A stretch of DNA of 64,000 nucleotides from Pteria penguin (taxonomy: Eukaryota > Mollusca > Bivalvia > Pterioida > Pteriidae). Every line of letters starts with the position of its first letter. The first letter of the stretch is position 1. The stretch is from positions 25,106,841-25,170,840 of the forward strand of contig CM068583.1 of assembly GCA_035048485.1 (NCBI GenBank). The letters run 5' to 3'. The notes beneath the pieces were generated by a model. That model made no database searches. It was not told where the DNA came from and saw nothing but the letters and a program-made list of their open reading frames with translations. Below are positions 50,876-61,205 of this stretch, in pieces. The translations under genes and the position numbers were made by a program.

Positions 50876-51174
50876 TGTCTGACATTCAAATTGCAAGACA
50901 ATTCGTCAGCAAGAACGAACACCGTGAAGTTTTCTTTGGGAAGTATTAAAGTGTGAACATTGTAACATGATGAGCAGCCACAGACCTTTAATATGCATAC
51001 CACCCAATTAATTTGTACATAAAAGTGTGAAATAAAAAATAACCACACGGTAACATGTTTTGTTGCTGATTAGTAGCCATAGTAGCCACTAAAGCACTAA
51101 AAGTAAATAATTCATCTTTTATTTAATCATTCAGAGAGAGAAATTGGAATAAATTCAAACTGAAGTTTTTATGC

Positions 51175-51480
51175 ACCGGACTGAAAGATCTGGGGCATAT
51201 TCTTTTTGTCCTGTCTATCTGTTGGCTGTTGTAACCTTGCCATAATTTCAAAATTTTGAATGGTAAAAGGTAGACTTCATATTTGACATGCATACTCTAC
51301 TGATGAAGCCCTTTCAATTGACACTGGCCAAGGTCAATGACCTTGAGACCTTCACTGTGACCTTTGTGCTAAAAATAGCTTTTTCGAACTATGTTGCCAC
51401 CGGGAACATAGTGTTCCACAAACACATCTTTTTTCACTATTGGAAGGTTATGCCCCCACTTTTCGCTGCCGAGCTACGCC
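51175..51480 (+). repeat. Mollusc-type interspersed repeat fragment
   Basis: 'gtaaccttgccataatttca', 'ctggccaaggtcaatgacct' and 'tcactgtgacctttgtg' are AAGGTCA-rich blocks like those in the tandem-core elements of this window. No periodic array is visible. The open frame 51288-51527 arises from it. Confidence 0.45.
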
Positions 51481-51941
51481 ACTGTATACATATGAAAAGT
51501 TGTGGTGTCCGAATGTGGTTGCTGTAACAAATACATAATAGAATGAATTACTGCCCCTTGCTTTCCTTCACATCATAATATTGTAGTATAAGTATGACAG
51601 ATTCTTTAATTCTTGTTTATTTCATTTATATGGTTACCGTATCTGACTGATGCATCATCCAAAGATTTATTTCAATGCAACGGATACCCCAAAAGCAACA
51701 AGGAACTTACCAAGTCAATCGGGACACGGGCCCTCGGTTTTTATGGCGAGCTATCAGTGGGAATCGAAATAGGTCACGAGCTAAGCACCTTATCGACTGA
51801 GGTACGCCAGCTTCGTATTATAACGCACGTTTCGAATCTCACATCTCGTCAGTATAACTGAACAATACCCCAAGGTAAAGAATAGAATATTAAAGGACGG
51901 ACGAGCGCGTGCCTTCACCTTGTTCAATTCACTTCTGAAAT

Positions 51942-52192
51942 AACAAGAGGCCCAAATTGGTGTATGTCGCTCACCTGTGTACAGAAACAACTGTACGCTC
52001 TAGGTTGCCTAGCCCTTGATACATCGTTTCTGAACAGAAATGAACCGAAATCTGACACTGAAGACTACATCTACCATGTTTCAACAAAATAATTTCAGTG
52101 GTTCGGAAAGTTTAAAATTGAAGACAACGGACGGTATGCTATTGACGATAAATGATCACCTGAGACTTTATGACACGTGAGCTAAAAGAAAA
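51942..52192 (+). mobile_element. 'acaagaggccca' interspersed element, short copy
   Basis: Begins 'aacaagaggcccaaattggt' with 'gtcgctcacctgtgtac' and ends 'tgatcacctgagactttatg' with 'acacgtgagctaaaag', so the ends carry GCTCACCTG / CACCTGAG...GTGAGC blocks in opposing orientation. Recognised from general acquaintance with bivalve genomes; family name not certain. Confidence 0.55.
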
Positions 52193-52250
52193 CTGTCGCC
52201 GTTTATTTAGATGTTATTTGATACATATCAGCACATATATACGTGTATTC

Positions 52251-52388
<138 letters not shown>

Positions 52389-52435
52389 GGAGCTCGGGTA
52401 GCTCAATGGGTTAGAGGGTTGGATGCATGACAGCT
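52389..52435 (+). other. tRNA-like A-box fragment
   Basis: 'ctcgggtagctcaatgggtt' followed by 'agagggttgga' looks like a tRNA 5' half (A box) but no B box or acceptor pairing follows. Likely a SINE head remnant. Confidence 0.35.
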
Positions 52436-52478
52436 AGGTGATTCGGAAAGAATTTAAGTGAAATACAGTGTGCCTTGA

Positions 52479-52586
52479 AATCTGATTAAAACCATATATT
52501 TATTCAGCTTCTCTATTTGTCCCATTGCGTATATACACAATGGAACAAATAGAGAAGAGGAATAAATATATGGTTTTAATCAGATT
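52479..52586. repeat. 49-bp inverted module pair (hairpin)
   Basis: Arms 52479-52527 and 52538-52586 are inverse complements over 49 bp with three mismatches, around a 10-bp spacer. Each arm contains 'aatctgattaaaaccatata' and 'cttctctatttgt'. A single third copy is at 56444-56492. Confidence 0.85.
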
Positions 52587-52710
52587 GGGTGCCTTGTTAG
52601 CTGTGGTGTCTTTGTGCTTTATATGTTTGTCTAATTTGTCTTTATTTCTACAGGTATTTCTTCGGAGATCCAATGTCCATAGTACTCCTAGACTCCCAGT
52701 TGTTTCACTG

Positions 52711-52716
<6 letters not shown>

Positions 52717-52793
<77 letters not shown>
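52717..52793. repeat. (TA)n microsatellite
   Basis: About 76 bp of TA repeats, 130 bp after the 49-bp hairpin. Confidence 0.95.
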
Positions 52794-52796
<3 letters not shown>

Positions 52797-52892
52797 GATA
52801 ATGTAACTATTTGCAATTGTATTAAGAATTTCATATACGCTTTTGACTTAGATATACACTGGTACAAACAACGTATATTAACAAATAAAATG

Positions 52893-52980
52893 GGCGTTCC
52901 GAGATTCGAACCCGACACGCGCGAGTACTGATTACTGTGGTTTCTAACAAACGGTAACCACTGCGGGAATAACCCTGTGG
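52893..52980 (-). other. tRNA-like sequence, probable SINE head
   Basis: On the minus strand 'ccgcagtggttaccgtttgt' carries an A-box-like core and 'tcgggttcgaatctcgg' a B box, with 'gggcgttccga..' positions of T-arm type. The anticodon arm is too long and irregular for a functional tRNA. Confidence 0.4.
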
Positions 52981-53069
52981 TATAACACTTGGGTAATTTC
53001 TCTTGAATTATCCCGTGGGTGGCAGGATGGCAGTCTTGCCAAAGGCTTTCTACTGATACCCTATTTGGA

Positions 53070-53433
53070 AAAGAGACGATTCCGTTGTAAAGTTAACTGT
53101 GTATTATTCAATCAATCGATGGAAAGTGAAATTAATAGAAATTATAATTACCAGATTAGAATTAGAGATGTATAAAATTACAAATTACAATGCTGAAATG
53201 GAAGATGTTTAAAAATTACAACTTACAATATTAAAATGAAAGATGTGTGAATTATAATAATTATAATAAAATAAAATGAAATTTAAAGTATTGATACAAT
53301 TTAGTCTTTGAACATTATAGTAAAATAGACAATTAAATAAAAATTATACGGGTTTATACCTGTTTGGAAAAGAGACGATTCCGTTGTAAAGTTAACTGTT
53401 TATTATTCAATCAATCGATGGAAAGTGAATTTG
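53070..53433 (+). repeat. 75-bp direct repeat pair
   Basis: 'tttggaaaagagacgattcc', 'gttgtaaagttaactgtgta', 'ttattcaatcaatcgatgga' and 'aagtgaa' occurs at about 53070-53145 and again at about 53358-53433 with about one difference. The 210-bp interval is AT-rich with a small internal tandem ('ttacaat.ctgaaatggaag'). Confidence 0.75.
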
Positions 53434-53609
53434 CTATATTTTCTTTCCACCTAGGTTTGAATCCGGAATCGCATCTTTAACCATTCAGGTAACTTGGTAC
53501 AAACAGATTATAAAACTTCACCAATCATATGTGTCAATACAAAAAGGGGCGGAGCCAAAGCTATGGAAGTGTTTGACACTGATCACTATATAAAGATTAA
53601 GATAAAATT

Positions 53610-53722
53610 CTAAAAAGTCAATTTGACAAAATTCCGACAAAGTTAATTTAACAATAAAGATTAAGCTAAAAGTGTAAGAAGTGAATCAGACAAAATTCCC
53701 ACAAAGTTAATTTAACAATAGA
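53610..53722 (+). repeat. ~66-bp tandem duplication
   Basis: 'gacaaaattccgacaaagtt' with 'aatttaacaata' recurs as 'gacaaaattcccacaaagtt' with 'aatttaacaata', separated by 'aagattaagctaaaag'. Confidence 0.7.
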
Positions 53723-54029
53723 GAGGAAATGACATGAAAACAAAACTACTTAGAGAGATGGACATTAGCAAATAAAGTGACCGAAAGGTGATAAACTAAT
53801 ACGTAAAGGAATTTAGAAATTTACATTAAAGATTAAGTTTTTCCAAAACAAGACAAAAGTCAAAAGAAAAGTAATCCGAGCTTTGTCCCAAAATTCTATA
53901 AGAAAAAATTTTCAACATAATTGTCAGGAAAAAAATGAAAGAAATAAAATAAAACTAGAAACCTAAATCATTACACACAAAAACAAATATACGAGGCAAA
54001 TTTGAATGACACAAATCACATACTCAAAA

Positions 54030-54832
54030 TTAGCCGCAAGTAGTGGCCCTAAATGAATGATAGGGCCACAATTCCTGACATTTTGTAAACTTGCATTTTT
54101 GATAAACGAAATGGCCGGCACGATTCTACGCTATTCGGCATCAAATGGAGCAAATATCTAACATATATAAACATAAAGCAAACGATCGGCAATGATAACT
54201 TACCCCCAATCTGTCGTCTGAAGGCTCGCCACACATTTTTTCCCAACCTGTTTCAAATTTGCCGGTTTCTGTGTCAGCCATTCGGTCTCGCGAGATCTCG
54301 CTAAAAGAAACCTCACAAAAAGAGGCGGAGCTGACGAAAAACACGTGGTCATGGGTGCGTGGTCATTGTTATTTTTATGTCATTTCTCTGTTTACGTTTT
54401 ATTTATAGGCTAGGTACCGCATTTCTGGTTATTTTAATTTAGTTTTCTTCTTCATAAATAACTAGCTGATGAATAAAATGTAAACAGAGAAATGACATAA
54501 AAATAACAATGACCACGTGTTTTTCGTCAGCTCCGCCTCTTTTTGTGAGGTTTCTTTTAATGAGATCTTGCGAGACTGAATGGCTGAGACAGAAACCGGC
54601 AAATTTGATACAGGTTGGGAAAAAAATGTGTGGCGAGCCTTCAGACGACAGATCGGGGGTAAGTTATCATTGCCGATCGTTTGCTTTATGTTTATATATG
54701 TTAGATATTTGCTCCATTTGATGCCGAATTGCGTAGAATCGTGCCGGCCATTCCGTTTATCAAAAATGCAAGTTTACGCAATGTAAGGAATTGTGGCCCT
54801 ATCATTCATGTACGGCCACTACTTGCGGCTAA
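54030..54832. repeat. Head-to-head inverted repeat carrying a promoter-like core and a first-exon-like ORF in each arm
   Basis: Arms 54030-54395 and 54480-54832 are near-identical inverse complements around an 84-bp spacer. Each arm, read outward, has GACCACGTG (E-box), a CTCCGCCTC block, a TCTCGCGAGA-type motif (intact at 54286-54295, decayed in the right arm), an ATG (54281 minus; 54580 plus), then 26 codons ending at a strong donor GGGG|gtaagt. The right arm reads MAETETGKFDTGW then EKNVWRAFRRQIG; the left arm has lost one A in an A run and is frameshifted. Not recognised as a known protein. Confidence 0.8.
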
Positions 54833-55046
54833 CTCAAAAATAGATATGTGAATAAAAAATATCATAATAATAGGTATGAATCAAAATTCATAATTTATAA
54901 GCTGTTACACTAATATTTAAAACATATAATATTTTAAAATATTATTATAACAATCTCCCCCTTAGCACGGAGAAGCTTTGTCCCAAAGCAAATATAAAAT
55001 GAGGACTCGTGAAAAGCTGACGAGTTTGTTTATACAAAAACGAAAT

Positions 55047-55049
<3 letters not shown>

Positions 55050-55118
<69 letters not shown>
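55050..55118. repeat. (TA)n microsatellite
   Basis: About 66 bp of pure TA, directly after a short AT-rich stretch. Confidence 0.95.
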
Positions 55119-55119
<1 letters not shown>

Positions 55120-55170
55120 ACAATCTCGAATACTGTGTAAAAATAGAGGGAATTATGGTAAATGTTGTTT

Positions 55171-56400
55171 TCAATTTATAGGATCTACGATAAACGTGCC
55201 ATAATGCGGTATAGGCTGGAAAAATCTATAATGTGATATTAAAATATGTACATCAAAAAGTTGTTCAGTAATTCGTTTAGCAGTTCTGGCCGTAAAATAA
55301 TTGAGAGGCAATTTTGATTTGACCTTGACAGTCCGTGTACTCAGTAATATTTGTAACTTCAAATCCAGTGCAGTCTATATTCATGCTAGACATAAATGGT
55401 GACACATACACCTTAATATCATGAATGTTTAGTGGAGGAGTGATTTTCCGAATAGAGTGGCACAGTGGTAAATTCAATATAGGAACGAAAAAACACTCTC
55501 CACCTGTCGTCAACTCAAAAACAATTTGAGTAAACCTTTGTTTCCTGTTTACATATAATCTATAAATTATATGAAATATAAAAATCAATATAACAAATTA
55601 ACTAATCAAAATTGAAGCATGATTCCAGGAAAAAATATCCCATGATAATTCTATCTCTGAAGGTTTAGGGGTGGTAGTCTTAACATGTTTTTAAATGAAT
55701 AAAGGAATGGATGAATCCGATTTCACAAGCGATGCTTGTTGTAAAACTCCAATTATTGCAGATAAGTTTTCGCATTTTCATGAAGAAAACTACTAAGCCA
55801 ACAAGCGAACATGTAGACACACCCAATGCAATAAAGTTTAATATGTCACTCGTACTAGGCCAAGAATTAAGAAATTTCCTTCTAGTAAACTTTAAGACTC
55901 AGTAAGTGATTGGAAAACTAATTGATCTTTCTTAGCAAATTGAACCATTTTTGTTAGATTTAAATGTGCCTTATGATCTGCTGCCAAAAATTGATTATAA
56001 TCATGCAAAAACATTTTAAAGTCTGGCAATGTGACATTCACAAGTTCCCAAAATGTTGTATCACCTAAAATTTATTGTATTTTAGACTCATCGAAAAATT
56101 CTTGAATAAAAGCTAAGTTAACAGGATGACCTTGAACACTTATATTTAAGTTTTGGTGATTTTTACACACTGACCTAGGAGGGCAGTGGTCAAATCACAT
56201 TTACATGGAACACTCAGAATATAAAATTTACCACCTGTTAATAGAGTTTGTTTACCGGTACAATTCATTTCAATGTTCCAACTGTTGTATAGTAAAACAG
56301 ATGTACTAGAAAGTTCAATAATATCAGGTTTTAAAATATTTTGCAAAAATCGGAAACTGCAAAATTGTTTCACCCAGTTTTTGTTATTAGCAAATAGATC
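55171..56400 (-). pseudogene. Decayed envelope-like glycoprotein gene of a retroelement
   Basis: Three minus-strand open segments follow one another in N-to-C order: about 56400-56146, then about 56130-55900 in a shifted frame, then 55588-55171 with another shift near 55310. The first has a Cys-rich ectodomain-like block (NCTG, then PCKCDL). The second ends, after stops, in a hydrophobic span about 20 residues long followed by basic residues (near 55830-55760), fitting a single-pass anchor. The third has GGECFFVPILNLPLC and a basic C-terminal tail. This order resembles env-like ORFs of mollusc BEL/Pao-type or related retroelements. At least two frameshifts and several stops disable it. No gag or pol was found beside it. 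The kinship is by pattern and uncertain. Confidence 0.4.
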
Positions 56401-56443
56401 TATGAACGTGAACCCTTACGGGGTTTCACAAGATCTTTATACC

Positions 56444-56492
56444 CAATGGGACAAATAGAGAAGCGGAATAAAGATAAGGTTTTAATCAGATT
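56444..56492 (-). repeat. Third copy of the 49-bp module
   Basis: Starts 'caatgggacaaatagagaag' and ends 'ggttttaatcagatt', same length as the arms at 52479-52586 with a few differences; single, with no inverted partner nearby. Confidence 0.75.
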
Positions 56493-56499
56493 GACCAAT

Positions 56500-57890
56500 G
56501 ACGCAGGATGCAGAAGTGAAAGGTGTAAGTGCTTTGTTTAAATCGAGTGTAAATGAGTATCCCTTCTACATACTTCTAGATCTGCCACTGTAAGAGTTGG
56601 GTAATATAGTTGTCGTGATGTAACCGCAAAATAAGTCGGCATATTCATGAGAAAATAAATATCCTGGCTGCTAGCATGCTCATATACCAGACCATGCAAA
56701 TATAAAACTAAATGTATATAAAATGTATATGTATAAATGTGTAAGTCACTCCATAATTAACTCGTGTAATGTTTCTTCTGGACCAATTTGATTATCATTG
56801 TAATTTGCCATTTTATAACTTTTGATACTCCTGATCAAATGAGATGACATAACAAAATTTGAAATGATTATTTAATATATGTACATATTGAACTAAACTA
56901 AATGAAAACTAAATACAAAACTTTGAAAGAAATGAAAAGAATAAACTAAGCTTTTACTGTAACTTATAAGTCTCATGTAAACTGCATAAAAATATGACTT
57001 AATGAAATATATTATCATTTTACACTTAATCATTAAAATGTGTATTATAAGCACAAAAACAATTACAAAAACTGGTGAAGAAAGCTTCGATAAAATCTAC
57101 TACTAAATTAGTAAATAAGTCTGAAACACTATCTTGTAATAATAGGTACAATGATGACTTTCCGTTAACAATGGCGAAGGGAAGTGAGCGATTCCGAGAT
57201 CCCCTATAGCTAAAGCAAGTAAGAGAATGGATACCTTGTTCTGAGAAAAATATAAACAATTGAATAAATGTAGATATGGGTGAATCTTTCATCTGAAGAA
57301 GGGGCGCAGTTTTATCCTAAATTACTGCCTTGTTACAAAAGTGAGGGGGTGTTTTAGGTTTTCGGATTTGAAATTGATAGACGACTAACTAAACCATGAG
57401 GGACAGACACATAAGAAGAATTAAAATAAAAAGTTCTTTATTACCTGGTTACCTTTGACAGTATCATTTTGGTAGACTACTTTTGTTGTCTGATTGTCTT
57501 TATTTCGAAGCGGGTGTTTGTGTAGGACTTGATGTTCTCTTGATAGAGTTGCATGTTTTCTTTCTTTGTCAGACTTGTCGACGTCAATCAAGTTTAGTTT
57601 TGACCATGCTAAAGTGTATCCTCTTTATCTTTGTTGGGTAAGGGCAGATGGTAAACTAGGTTAGTTTATAAATGACAAATATTGAATATTAGAGTAAAAA
57701 AATGTAAATATGTGAGGATAGATTAAAACGCACAAGGGAGTTGTTCTACGCTTTATGACATTAAATGAAATAAACGTTTGGATGATACAAAGATTGCTAT
57801 GAAGTTTTTGGAATGTTTTGTATTGGGAGGTTTCTGAAGGGAAGGGGTCTTTTTTTTCTGTTTGGTGTTATTATAGTGAAAGTTTAGCAA
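56500..57890. other. AT-rich sequence without a supported gene
   Basis: A minus-strand open frame at 57026-57292 could be a further upstream piece of the decayed envelope-like gene, but nothing recognisable supports that. Otherwise nothing seen. Confidence 0.35.
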
Positions 57891-57907
57891 AACTAATAAA
57901 CTATGAA

Positions 57908-58222
57908 AAGGCGATAATACGATGGTGCGATAATGCGATGTCGATGACGATGACGCGATGCTCCTCATCGTTTTATCATCATCGCACTATCGCGTCATCG
58001 CCATCGCATTATCGCACCATTGCATCATCGCACCAACGCGCTATCGCATCATCGCTTCACCGCCATCGCACTATCGCGTCAACGCCATCGCATTATCGCG
58101 TCATCGCCATAGCACTATCGCATCATCGAGTCATCGCCATCGCATTATGGCGTCGTTGTAATCGCACTATCGCACCATCGCCATCGCACCATCGCGTTTC
58201 AATTATACAACTTTACAATGCG
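57908..58222 (+). repeat. 'atcgc' minisatellite with an inverted leader
   Basis: About 250 bp of 10-11 bp units such as 'catcgcactat', 'cgcgtcatcgc' and 'catcgcattat' (57960-58200). The ~55 bp before it (57908-57962: 'gcgataatacgatggtgcga', 'taatgcgatg') is the same unit in reverse orientation, and 'aatgcgatggtg' follows the array. It is far more GC-rich than its surroundings. Confidence 0.85.
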
Positions 58223-58235
58223 ATGGTGTGAATAT

Positions 58236-58305
58236 GGTCTATCCAGATTCCATAAATATAGCCCTATCCGGATTCCATAAATGGCTGTATCCGGATTCCA
58301 TATGA
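58236..58305 (+). repeat. Three-copy short tandem repeat
   Basis: 'tatccggattccataaat' and close variants occur three times about 25-28 bp apart. Confidence 0.75.
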
Positions 58306-58454
58306 TAGTCTAGGCTTTTAAAAGATCTTCAACAAGTCATATTGGTATCCAAGTAGGGAAAGGAGAGCGAGGCGACAGTCTTAGGAAGTTAGGTACACTA
58401 AGGGATCCTGGATACAGACATTGAATGTTTATACAGCCCTCTGACGTATACCCA

Positions 58455-58540
58455 ACGTCACTGTGGATATAGCGGGATTTGAACTCGCAATCTTATAATA
58501 AACACCGACCATGCTGACCTATAAGCCGCACAATGTTTAT
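58455..58540 (-). other. tRNA-like sequence, probable SINE head
   Basis: On the minus strand 'gcgagttcaaatcccgct' is a good B box, and 'cttataggtcagcatggtcgg' is A-box-like. There is no clean cloverleaf. Confidence 0.35.
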
Positions 58541-59756
58541 TGTGACACAGATATATCTAAATCAATAGACGTGGTATGTGGTGATTTATCTGTATCATGA
58601 TCCCAGATTTAATTGAATATTTAGAATGTTGATAAGAATAATGTAAATATTCTTACTTAATGTTACTGTGCCAACTAGCAAAATGTATACAAGTTGTTAA
58701 TTTGTTTCTTAATCGTTGTAAAATAAATAAACTTAAAAATTTAATGTTACTGTTTTGGGTTGAAGGAAAAGAACAATATAAACGCAAAGAACTCCAAAAT
58801 GTCATTATCTATGTACATAAAGCTTGTATAGAAACACATTATCGTCCGAGATAACACTGTTATGTCAATAAAGGTGTTGACCAGTCACGTTCCTATCTTT
58901 CTGTAAGTATGTACTCAGAAGTGGATTTTCTTCATGATTATCGGGCAGGCTGCAAGAAATTGCATAGGGTATTATTTCCAAAGTTTTGATCCTTTCTGAG
59001 TAAATTTGAACTTTATCATGTTTGTTGATCAAAAGTTTTACTAACGAAATAAGTCGGTTGAACAAAGTTTGTGGGTGATACGTTATTGTCAATGGCAATG
59101 TTTAGATATTGTTTACCTTGACCATCAAAGTGAATGGAGAACTATAAGAGGTAATATATATTTGAAATGGGATGGCACGGGGACACTTCTGGTGGTTGTT
59201 TTCCTATCTCATTGGTCTGCAATTTGTCCCAATCCTCCTTTTCAATATGTCATTACAGAAGAATGACCACTTCCATTTTTTTTCAAACCCCCTTGGAACT
59301 AGATCTGCCCCTGACCTTTTTCTGAAAACCTAGATAAAACTTGATGTTTTGTTTTCACATAGCTTTTCGGTGACAAAGAACAGCAAACAGACTGAAAAAG
59401 ATGTTGTAAGCCCGGGTAGATAAAGATCACTTGTCTTGATATGAATATTTATTCAGATATTTGTTTCTTTACCTTGTAGAATGTAAAAAATGTCCCCAGC
59501 GGAGAATTCGACTTGAGTATTCTCGCTGTGACAATTCAGTTAAATGTACGTAAACACGTATCTGAAGTATGAAATCTTAAACTTTTTTCATGTAGTCTAT
59601 ATCAGTCATGGCAAGTGTGTCTAGCCGAGAAGGAGACGCTTACTTCTCCAAAACGCCTGATATCATTTCTGAATAACGGAGGTCTATGAATGTCCACCGT
59701 GGTATGTTGATTTGATGGCATAGTTCGGCATTCTTAACGATCATGCCAGGACCAAA

Positions 59757-61205
59757 ACTAGAGCTGTCCTAACGGGACAACCCCCTCCCCCCCTTACCCC
59801 CGCGGCAACAAAGTTGAAACATGCAATAATTTATCACAAGATACATCACTCGTATAAGTGTAATGGATGTCCAACTTAAACATTTTGAGGTATAATCATG
59901 AGAACTAAGAATTTTGGTATGTGTGCATTCTGACCTTGACCTTGTAGATATGGCCTTGGTTCAAGGTCATGACACACCCTTGGGTCATGGACAACAATTG
60001 TATGAAATAAAATCTTCCTCCAACGTACAAGGAAAAAGTTATGGCTCGAACAGGAACTCTGATTGTTTGTGCACTATAACATTGACCCGGAAAATATTAC
60101 TTTAGTTCAAGGCCTTAAAACAATCTTGGGTCATGGACAACGATTGTGTAAAATATAACCTCTATCCAAATTATAAAGAAGCTATGGTCCAATCATGAAA
60201 TCTAATTTTCTTTTTGCATTGTGACATTCAACTTGAAGATATGACCTTGGTTCAAGGTCATGACACACCCATGGGTCATGGACAACAGTTGGCTGAAATA
60301 TAATCTCCCTCAAACGTAACAGGAAGAAGTTATGGCCCGGACAATAATTCTTGCTGTGTGTGCACTGTGACCTCAACTTCATAAATATAAACTTGATTCA
60401 GGGTCATGACACACTTTTGGGTCATGGACAAAAATTGTATGAAATATAATCTCTCTCCAACATAACAGGAGGAAGTTATGACCCAGACAAGAAATCTGGC
60501 TGTGTGCACTGTGACCTTCACAATGTAGATATGACCTTTGTTCAAGGTCATGACACACCCTTGGGTCAAAGACAACAATCGTGTGATATATTATCCAAAT
60601 CAAACCCAATATTAAGAAGTTATGGCCCCGACAAGGATTTTGGCTATGTGTGCATTGTGACCTTGACCTTGAAGATATGACATTATGTTGAGATCTCGGC
60701 AGTAAGAAGTTATGGCCCGGACAAGGTTTTTAATTATATGTGACCTTGACCTTGATGATATGATCTCGGGTCGAAGTCATGACACACTTTTGGGCCATGG
60801 ACAACAATTGTTTGAAGTATTATCCATATCCAATTTGGCAGTAAGAAGTTATGGTCCGGACAAGGGTTTTTCCTATGTGTGCACTGTGACCTTCACCTTG
60901 TAGATATGACCTTTGTTCAAGGTCATGACACACTTGTGGGTCATGGACAATAATAGTGTAAAATAATATCCACATCCAACTTGGCAGTAAAAAGATACGG
61001 CCCGGGAAAGGATTTTTGCTATGTGAGCACTGTGACCTTGACCTTAAAGACATTACCTTGGTTCAGGGTCATGACACACCAGTGGGTCATAGACAATAAT
61101 TGTGTGAAGTAGTATCCAGATCTGACAAAGGGGGTAAGAAGTTATGGCCCAGACAAGTTCACAGACGGACAGACAGACAGACGAACAGGGTGATTCTTAT
61201 ATACC
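59757..61205 (+). mobile_element. 'ctagagctgtcctaacggg' element with an expanded ~146-bp tandem core
   Basis: Starts 'aactagagctgtcctaacgg' with a C-rich run and 'aaagttgaaacatgcaa', and ends with (GACA)n 'cggacagacagacagacg' plus 'gggtgattcttatatacc'. Between 59930 and 61150 about eight units have markers ('ttcaaggtcatgacacacc') at about 59960, 60107, 60251, 60396, 60541, 60768, 60916 and 61063: a period of 144-148 bp, with one partly deleted unit at about 60690. Each unit has 'aagttatggcccggacaa', 'gtgaccttgacctt' and 'gggtcatggacaacaat'. No protein is coded. Confidence 0.82.

Noticed and set aside
54049..54786. Several 65-70-codon frames in the inverted repeat taken as separate genes
   Set aside because: They are the same short exon read in both arms and in two frames; beyond the donor site the frame is intron-like. 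Kept only as part of the repeat.
57818..58231. 137-codon Ser/His/Arg-rich open frame
   Set aside because: It is the translation of the 'atcgc' minisatellite; all frames of such an array stay open.
59930..61150. CRISPR-like array
   Set aside because: Units are contiguous, 146 bp, without short repeats and unique spacers, in a eukaryotic genome.
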